This document shows, piece by piece, positions 63,947-64,000 of a stretch of 64,000 bases of DNA (the first letter of the stretch is position 1; the number at the start of each line of letters is the position of its first letter). The DNA comes from Macrophomina tecta (lineage: Eukaryota; Ascomycota; Dothideomycetes; Botryosphaeriales; Botryosphaeriaceae), in assembly GCA_024180945.1 (NCBI GenBank), contig JAKSGN010000023.1:868001-932000 (forward strand), read 5' to 3'. A program made the position numbers and the translations under genes. The notes beneath the pieces are model-generated. The model was not told the DNA's origin and did not search any database. It was given only the letters and a program-made list of their open reading frames with translations.

Positions 63947-64000
63947 GTCGGCCGCCTTGTTGTCCTGTCGTTCTTAAGCGCCGCCATCCCCCAAGTCAGG
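63947..64000 (+). repeat. partial copy of 62435-62480 at the window edge
   Basis: GTTGTCCTGTCGTTCTTAAG and the next 25 bp match GTTGTCTTGTCATTCTTAAG at 62442 onward. The repeat continues beyond the window, so its nature is unknown. Confidence 0.5.

Noticed and set aside
1..64000. CRISPR arrays, rRNA, tRNA, bacterial operons, telomeric repeats
   Set aside because: None seen; gene structure and elements are fungal.

Overview
This is a transposon-rich accessory region of a filamentous ascomycete genome (Pezizomycotina; Dothideomycetes or Pleosporales is my inference). The evidence is the short GT-AG introns of 44-70 nt, the Fot1/pogo, Tad-type LINE, hAT, PIF/Harbinger, piggyBac and chromovirus remnants, and a nonsense-codon pattern consistent with RIP (CAG/CAA to TAG/TAA, TGG to TAG/TGA). 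I see no rRNA, tRNA, CRISPR or bacterial features.

Layout. 1-2590: 3' part of a pogo-like DD35D transposon. 2640-5325: piggyBac remnant, a broken conserved fungal gene with a duplicated tail, and a Myb-like fragment. 5337-10624: a two-gene Tc1/mariner-like (DD34E) element with long TIRs. Its right TIR carries a nested Fot1-like element (8779-10614), and the whole stack sits inside the target-site duplication of a small LINE fragment. 11240-17450: Tc1 scrap and a nearly complete but nonsense-riddled LINE. 18253-20070: intact unknown 605-aa gene. 20155-23102: Harbinger and hAT remnants, LTR-like repeat, MITE, hairpin. 24019-25164: APSES/KilA-N DNA-binding protein with an unusual C-terminus. 25855-26530: chromovirus tail. 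26573-36176: the most gene-like part, with an unknown 215-aa gene, a 105-aa gene, a CK1-type kinase, a tubulin-tyrosine-ligase-like protein and a small acidic coiled-coil protein. Small mobile repeats are scattered among these genes.

36334-44311 is the standout. Two matching pogo TIRs, flanked by TA, enclose an intact pogo transposase, an intact chromate-transporter (CHR) gene, a LINE fragment and a nested Fot1-like element. The simplest reading is a pogo transposon that has acquired a metal-anion transporter as cargo. 44312-59456 holds solo LTRs, a degenerate KRBA2/Ginger-like integrase gene, an unknown 218-aa gene, a broken MARVEL-like gene, a frameshifted kinase-like gene and another decayed Fot1-like copy. 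59520-62040 is a second pogo copy with an intact transposase on the minus strand. 62497-62934 is a MAPEG-family gene.

How the parts work together: host-type genes (CK1-like kinase, TTL-like, CHR, MAPEG, APSES) are islands between layers of insertions. Two full-length pogo transposases and an intact DD34E transposase suggest recent or possible activity, while most other elements are decayed. All functional assignments come from reading motifs by eye; no database search was run.
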